Shown piece by piece: positions 59,856 through 64,000 of a stretch of 64,000 bases of DNA. Position 1 is the first letter of the stretch. Each line of letters begins with the position of its first letter. The notes under the pieces are model-generated. The model was not told the DNA's origin. It saw only the letters and a program-made list of their open reading frames with translations, and did not search any database. Source of the stretch: Polyangiaceae bacterium (GTDB lineage: Bacteria > Myxococcota_A > Polyangia > Polyangiales > Polyangiaceae). The stretch spans positions 1-64,000 of the forward strand of contig JAICUB010000013.1 in NCBI GenBank assembly GCA_025936045.1, read 5' to 3'. A program made the position numbers and the translations under genes.

Positions 59856-61241
59856 ATGGCTCAACCCGCCCAGCGTTACAAGGTCCTCGAAAGGATCGCC
59901 GCGGGCGGCATGGCCGAGGTGTTCCGTGCCGAGAGCGCCGGGCTCGAGGGTTTCAAGAAGCTCGTCGCGATCAAGCGCGTGCTGCCGCACCTGTCCGAGA
60001 AGAAGCAGTTCATCGGCATGTTCCTCGACGAGGCGCGCGTCGGCGCGCACCTCTCGCACTCGAACTGCGTTCAGGTGTTCGACATCGGCGTCGGCGACAA
60101 CACGTACTTCATCGTCATGGAGTTCGTGGACGGCTCCGACCTCAAGGGCGTCATCGAGCACAGGAAGACGATCGGTCAACCCGTTCCCGTCGAAGAGGCG
60201 TGCCTCATCACGGTGCGCATTTGCGAAGGGCTCGCGTACGCGCACGAGCTCGTCGACGGCAAGGGTCAATCCCTCCACATCGTTCACCGCGACATGTCCC
60301 CGCCGAACGTGCTGCTCACGCGTCACGGCGAGGTCAAAATCGTGGATTTCGGCCTAGCCAAAGCCAACAGCCAACTCGAGAAGAGCGAGCCGGGCATCAT
60401 CAAGGGCAAGTTCAGTTACCTCTCGCCGGAGGCGGCGCAAGGGTTGCCGGTCGACCCGCGCACGGACATCTTTGCCGTGGGCATCATCCTCTGGGAGATG
60501 CTCGCGGGGCGCCGCCTGTTTCTCGGTGAGAGCGATCTCGAGACCGTGCGCATGGTGCAACGGGCGGAAATCCCGTCGCTGCGCGCGATCAACCCGAAGG
60601 TGCCGCTCGAGCTCGAACGCGTGCTCGCCAAGGGCCTCGCGGGCGACCCCGCCAAGCGCTACCAGACCGCGCGCGAGTTCGGACGTGATCTCAACCCGAT
60701 CCTGTTCAACCTCGGCCGCGCGGTTTCGTCGTTCGACGTCGCGCAGCTCGTGTTGCCGATCTGGCGCGAGCGGCAACGGAAGAAGCGCGACAAGGTCGAC
60801 AAGGGCGCGATCATCGGGTCGCTCATCGACGAAGCGCTGTTCGAGTTCTCCTCGCTCGAGAACGACAATCAGGGCAACAAGAGCACCGTCGGGTCACTGC
60901 CGGTGAGCCTCGGTTCGTTCGAGAACGTGCACAACTGGGGCGACGAGATGTCGAACGACCCGCCGCCGGTGCGCGACGTCGCCCCCATGAGCTACGAGCT
61001 CGGTAACCTCGCCGCGCTCGAAGACGACACGCCGCCGCCTCCGCGCCAGAGCGCGCCGAACGCTTCCGTGCGTGCTCCGTCCGGCCCCCACGTCGCCGTG
61101 ACGCTATCCGAGCCCGCGCTCGATGACGAAGCGCTCCCGGAGCTCCGCGCGAACAAGAACCGCACGATCGGCATCATCGTCGCCGTGATCGCGGCCGCTG
61201 CCGCCGCCGCGTGGTTCCTCGGGCTCGTGCCGCATCACTGA
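59856..61241 (+). CDS. Hanks-type Ser/Thr protein kinase, tail-anchored
   Basis: A 461-aa kinase. Catalytic domain about residues 8-290: IAAGGMAEVFRAESAG, VAIKRVLPHL, VHRDMSPPNVLLTRHGEVKIVDFGLAKA (in parts), SYLSPEAAQGLPVD. Next come a basic linker (RERQRKKRDKVDK), an acidic/Pro region with PPPPRQSAP, and a final membrane helix (IGIIVAVIAAAAAAAWFLGLV) with only a few residues outside. So all sensory surface is cytoplasmic or in the helix, unlike the kinase at 15916 with its PEGA-like outer domain. Substrates unknown. Confidence 0.93.
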   Translation: MAQPAQRYKVLERIAAGGMAEVFRAESAGLEGFKKLVAIKRVLPHLSEKKQFIGMFLDEARVGAHLSHSNCVQVFDIGVGDNTYFIVMEFVDGSDLKGVIEHRKTIGQPVPVEEACLITVRICEGLAYAHELVDGKGQSLHIVHRDMSPPNVLLTRHGEVKIVDFGLAKANSQLEKSEPGIIKGKFSYLSPEAAQGLPVDPRTDIFAVGIILWEMLAGRRLFLGESDLETVRMVQRAEIPSLRAINPKVPLELERVLAKGLAGDPAKRYQTAREFGRDLNPILFNLGRAVSSFDVAQLVLPIWRERQRKKRDKVDKGAIIGSLIDEALFEFSSLENDNQGNKSTVGSLPVSLGSFENVHNWGDEMSNDPPPVRDVAPMSYELGNLAALEDDTPPPPRQSAPNASVRAPSGPHVAVTLSEPALDDEALPELRANKNRTIGIIVAVIAAAAAAAWFLGLVPHH

Positions 61242-61369
61242 GCAGGGAGTCGTCTGCATCGAATGCCGCCAGCCCCCGCCCACCGAAGGCGTGCCGGCGG
61301 CACCGGCAGGAAATAACGCGCAGCGCCGGGCACGAGGCGTGCGTCCGTGATCCGAGAAAGGAGCCGCTG

Positions 61370-61906
61370 ATGTACAGCAAAGCCAAAATTCTCGGACACC
61401 CGCTTCATCCCATGTTGGTGGCGTTCCCGGTAGCGTTCTACACGGCGACGCTGGTCGCATACATCGTGTACGGCGCGTCGGCGGAGCCATTCTGGTACCG
61501 CCTCGGTTGGGTCGTTAATTGGGCCGGTGTGGCAACCGCGGCCGTGGCGGCCTTGCCGGGCTTGGTCGATTGGGCCACCGGTATCCCGCGCGCCAGCGCT
61601 GCCAAGAAGACCGGGCTCATTCACATGGGGCTGAATTCGACTGCGCTCGTGGTCTTTTTGATCGACGCAGTGATCGTCACCAGTCACCACAACGACGTGC
61701 AGCCGGACGCGTCGGGGCCAATCGTGCTGAGCGCGATTGGTGTGCTGCTCACTCTGCCCGCGGGCTTCCTCGGCTGGAGTCTGGTCCAGGATCACCACGT
61801 CGGTGTTCGACTGTCACCGAGCCAAGAGGCGCTCGAGCCGACGACGGCTCTGCCGGAGCGCACGGGCGCGCAACCCCGCTCACGAACGCCGGCGCCGAGC
61901 CACTGA
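61370..61906 (+). CDS. DUF2231-type membrane protein
   Basis: A 178-aa protein beginning MYSKAKILGHPLHPMLVAFPV, the hallmark of DUF2231 membrane proteins, with four helices: VAFPVAFYTATLVAYIVYG, GVATAAVAALPGLVDW, LNSTALVVFLIDAVIV, PIVLSAIGVLLTLPAGFLG. The tail is Pro/Ser-rich. AGGAG lies 7 bases before the ATG. Such proteins are of unknown function and occur near heme or redox genes in other bacteria. Confidence 0.9.
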   Translation: MYSKAKILGHPLHPMLVAFPVAFYTATLVAYIVYGASAEPFWYRLGWVVNWAGVATAAVAALPGLVDWATGIPRASAAKKTGLIHMGLNSTALVVFLIDAVIVTSHHNDVQPDASGPIVLSAIGVLLTLPAGFLGWSLVQDHHVGVRLSPSQEALEPTTALPERTGAQPRSRTPAPSH

Positions 61907-61925
61907 GCGCCGCCCGCCCGCCGTC

Positions 61926-62930
61926 TCAGCGCGCCACGGCGAGCTTCGTCGCAAGCTCGATCGCGGCGATCATCCCGTGCGCATCGGCTTTGCCCTGCCA
62001 CGCGATATCGTACGCGGTGCCGTGGTCGACGCTGGTACGCGGCACCGAGAGTCCCATCGTGACGTTCACCGCCTCGCCGAACGCGACGAGCTTCATCGGG
62101 ATGGTCGCCTGGTCGTGGTACATCGCGACCACGCCGTCGTACTTGCCCGCGTAGGCGTAGCGGTACGCCGTTTCCGCGCCGATCGGGCCCTCGATGCGCG
62201 CCGACCGCTCGCGCTTCTTCGCGAGCGCGACGCCCGGCACGATGGCACGCGCCTCTTCCTTGCCGAACATCTCGTTTTCGCCGGCGTGCGGGTTGAGCGA
62301 CGCCACGGCGACTCGCGGCCGCTTACGGCCGAGCGCGGCGAGCAGACGCGCGAGCCAAACGGCGCCGTCGGCGACGCCGTTCGGCGTGAGCAGGCCGGGC
62401 ACCTTTGCGAGCGGGACGTGCGTCGTGACGACGCTGGTCGCGAGCTTCGGCGCGACGAAGCACATGACGCTCGTCTTCGCTCCGTCGAGGTGCTGGAGCC
62501 ACTCGGTGTGTCCGGCGAACTTCGACGCGCCGCGCGCTCCCGACGACGCGATGGCCGCTTTGCTGACGGGCGCCGTGGCGAGCGCGGTGCCACGATGCTT
62601 TTTGACCAGCCGAAATGCCGTCTCGACGGCGGTGAGCTGCGCGGCGCCGGCCGCGCGGTTGGGCTTACCCGGCGAGCGATCCTTCGGGGTGAGCGCGGGC
62701 CCCGCCTGTACGATTCCGATGCTGCCGCGGCGCGGCGGCGTGCCGTCGAAGGGCACCAAGTGCTGCTCCCCGACATGAACCATAGCCGCCGCCTCGAGCA
62801 GCGTTCCTACGTCGCCGACGAGCACGATCGGCACGTCGCGCAAGCGAGCCGCCGCCGCGACCGAAACCTCCGGGCCGATCCCCGCGGGACAGCCGGTGGA
62901 CACGAAGATCATGGGAGGGCGCCGGGGCAT
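61926..62930 (-). CDS. pdxA: 4-hydroxythreonine-4-phosphate dehydrogenase
   Basis: A 334-aa PdxA, which oxidises 4-phosphohydroxythreonine to give the amine used by PdxJ (7330). Motifs: STGCPAGIGPEVSV at the start, TAPVSKAAIASSG, the metal-site His in FAGHTEWLQHL, VVTTHVPLAKVPGLL, ASLNPHAGENEMFGKEE, YDGVVAMYHDQATIPMKLVAF (in parts), and PRTSVDHGTAYDIAWQGKAD (in parts). Length is normal. Convergent with the DUF2231 gene; its start faces the LysE-like gene. Confidence 0.96.
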   Translation of the reverse strand: MPRRPPMIFVSTGCPAGIGPEVSVAAAARLRDVPIVLVGDVGTLLEAAAMVHVGEQHLVPFDGTPPRRGSIGIVQAGPALTPKDRSPGKPNRAAGAAQLTAVETAFRLVKKHRGTALATAPVSKAAIASSGARGASKFAGHTEWLQHLDGAKTSVMCFVAPKLATSVVTTHVPLAKVPGLLTPNGVADGAVWLARLLAALGRKRPRVAVASLNPHAGENEMFGKEEARAIVPGVALAKKRERSARIEGPIGAETAYRYAYAGKYDGVVAMYHDQATIPMKLVAFGEAVNVTMGLSVPRTSVDHGTAYDIAWQGKADAHGMIAAIELATKLAVAR

Positions 62931-63049
62931 CGGCGCGGGAGCGTAGCAGCAGGCTGCGCGCGCGTTTCGTCCAAAGTGTCACACTTTGGGCGTTGCAAGG
63001 ACCACGAGAGGCCGCGGGCGGTCCGCGGCGCTGGAACGGGCCTTGCTGT

Positions 63050-63772
63050 ATGAAGGTCGCGTTGTCCTTTTTGATCCCGGAGTTTCCGCTCGGGTTCGGA
63101 CTCGCGTTCATCGGCTCCGTGCCCATGAGCGGACCCGTGGCGGTGCTGTTCACGGATCGCCTGCTCCGCGGCGATCGCAGCACTGCGGCGCTGATCGCCC
63201 TCGGCGGCGCGCTCGTCGAGGCCGGATTCGCGCTCGGCATCGCGTTCGCGCTGCCACAGCTGTTCGGCCGCACCAAGCTGCTCGTGCTCGTCTCGCTCGC
63301 GCTCGGCGCGATCGTGATCACGACGCTCGGCTTGCTCCTGTTGCTGCGCCCGCAGCTCGCTCAGCGCTTCTCGGGGAGCGGGGAGCAGCGGGGGTTCGTC
63401 CGCGGCGCCCTGAGCACCCTGTTCAATCCGACGCTGCTCGCGACCTGGACGCTCGCGGTGAGCACGCTGTACGGAAACGGTTGGCTCTCGAGGCATTTCC
63501 TCTCGGCCCTCAGCTTCGCCGTCGGCGTGTGTCTCGGCTCGCTCGCCTGGTTCGGCATTCTCATCGGAGTGACGGCGATTCGCCGCCGCAGCGTGGCTCC
63601 GGAAATGCGCGCGAAGATCCTGCGCGCGATGGGCGGCTTCCTCGTCGTCTCGGGCGTCTTTCTGTGCGTGCGCTTCGTCGTGGAGCTCACGCACCACGGC
63701 GAACGCCGCAACGGCGGCCTCGAGCGAGCCGGCCGCCTGCTCGACGAAGTCTCGCACCGGCGCAATCGGTAG
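63050..63772 (+). CDS. LysE-like amino-acid exporter family protein
   Basis: A 240-aa membrane protein with about six helices (FPLGFGLAFIGSVPMSGPVAVLF, ALIALGGALVEAGFALGI, LVSLALGAIVITTLGLLLLL, FLSALSFAVGVCLGSLAWFG, AMGGFLVVSGVFLCVRFVVE, in parts). The loop GFVRGALSTLFNPTLLATW near the middle is like the LysE/RhtB NP motif. Substrate unknown. ATG at 63050 is chosen; the frame upstream has no helix. Confidence 0.8.
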   Translation: MKVALSFLIPEFPLGFGLAFIGSVPMSGPVAVLFTDRLLRGDRSTAALIALGGALVEAGFALGIAFALPQLFGRTKLLVLVSLALGAIVITTLGLLLLLRPQLAQRFSGSGEQRGFVRGALSTLFNPTLLATWTLAVSTLYGNGWLSRHFLSALSFAVGVCLGSLAWFGILIGVTAIRRRSVAPEMRAKILRAMGGFLVVSGVFLCVRFVVELTHHGERRNGGLERAGRLLDEVSHRRNR

Positions 63773-63821
63773 CTGCGCCCCCTCGCGCGCGACACTCCTC
63801 ACACGGCGCGCGCGGCCGTGC

Positions 63822-64000
63822 TCATTCGCTCTCGTCGCCTTCTTCGTCGTCTTTGGTGCGCGGGCCCGAGTCGTCGGCATCGGGTGAGCGCAGCTTGTAG
63901 CCGGAGCCGCGCAGCGTCTCGAGCGGGAGCGCGGGGCCGAGCTTTGCGCGCAGCCGCCGGACGTGAATGTCGACCGTACGAGGGCCGCCTTCGTAGCGGT
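63822..64000 (-). CDS. OmpR/PhoB-type response regulator, C-terminal end (partial)
   Basis: The last 59 codons of a gene that runs off the window: RYEGGPRTVDIHVRRLRAKL (recognition helix of the winged-helix domain), ETLRGSGYKLRS (wing), and an acidic tail ending DDEEGDESE. It matches PhoB/OmpR-family effector domains; the receiver domain would lie beyond base 64000. Confidence 0.88.
   Translation of the reverse strand, partial: RYEGGPRTVDIHVRRLRAKLGPALPLETLRGSGYKLRSPDADDSGPRTKDDEEGDESE

Overview
The window is a high-GC (about two thirds G+C by eye) chromosome segment. It most resembles a myxobacterium of the Polyangia/Sorangium-Labilithrix type (Myxococcota). The reasons are Hanks-type Ser/Thr kinases, many lipoproteins with Gly/Ser/Ala-rich linkers, C-terminal Cys + membrane helix + Arg tails of the MYXO-CTERM kind, an MXAN_5808-type S41 peptidase, an initiation factor 3 with an acidic tail, and a sigma-54 activator. 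The assignment is inference from gene content; no rRNA is present.

Layout. 0-6 kb: a PHAX-domain protein, a lone ECF sigma factor, and a four-gene minus-strand unit made of a predicted outer-membrane protein, an ECF sigma factor, a membrane-anchored TPR-like protein and a GH8-like lipoprotein. 6-30.6 kb is mostly core: nnr-pdxJ, an FGE-like protein, an AAC(3)-I-type acetyltransferase, an S41 peptidase with an MCE protein, mgtE, a Ser/Thr kinase, a LacI-like sensor without a DNA-binding domain, a HAD hydrolase, an MlaF-like ATPase coupled to recJ, yajC-secD-secF, tRNA-Val(GAC), thrS and infC. 30.7-41.4 kb carries secreted and lipoprotein genes (FG-GAP lipoprotein, a 962-aa MYXO-CTERM lipoprotein, an S1 protease), an orphan winged-helix protein, and an ABC-2 exporter pair. 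41.4-47.2 kb is a sigma-54 activator gene followed by an apparent operon: a regulatory-repeat protein, two small paralogous secreted four-Cys proteins and a double-parvulin lipoprotein. A candidate -24/-12 promoter lies between the activator and that operon.

48.5-59.2 kb looks like an accessory island. An intact tRNA-Ala(GGC) on the minus strand closes its right side. Two 42-base copies of that tRNA's 3' part, each starting at the anticodon loop, lie at 48546 and 57279. Next to each fragment is a BrnT/BrnA-like toxin-antitoxin module, one intact and one with a broken toxin; a third toxin remnant interrupts a lipoprotein gene at 51.3 kb. The island also holds decayed genes, a 3' piece of an RNase P RNA, and a second copy of the sigma cassette in the same gene order (outer-membrane protein, ECF sigma, TPR-like protein, secreted lipoprotein). 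No integrase or transposase was recognised.

59.2-64 kb returns to ordinary genes: a small membrane protein, a Ser/Thr kinase, a DUF2231 membrane protein, pdxA (partner of pdxJ at 7.3 kb in the DXP-dependent vitamin B6 route), a LysE-like exporter, and the C-terminal end of an OmpR-type response regulator cut by the window edge.

The strongest candidate for an undescribed system is the duplicated four-gene ECF cassette: barrel-like protein, sigma factor, TPR-like membrane protein coupled by ATGA overlap, and an exported effector lipoprotein. The second is the association of a toxin-antitoxin module with tRNA-Ala 3' fragments.
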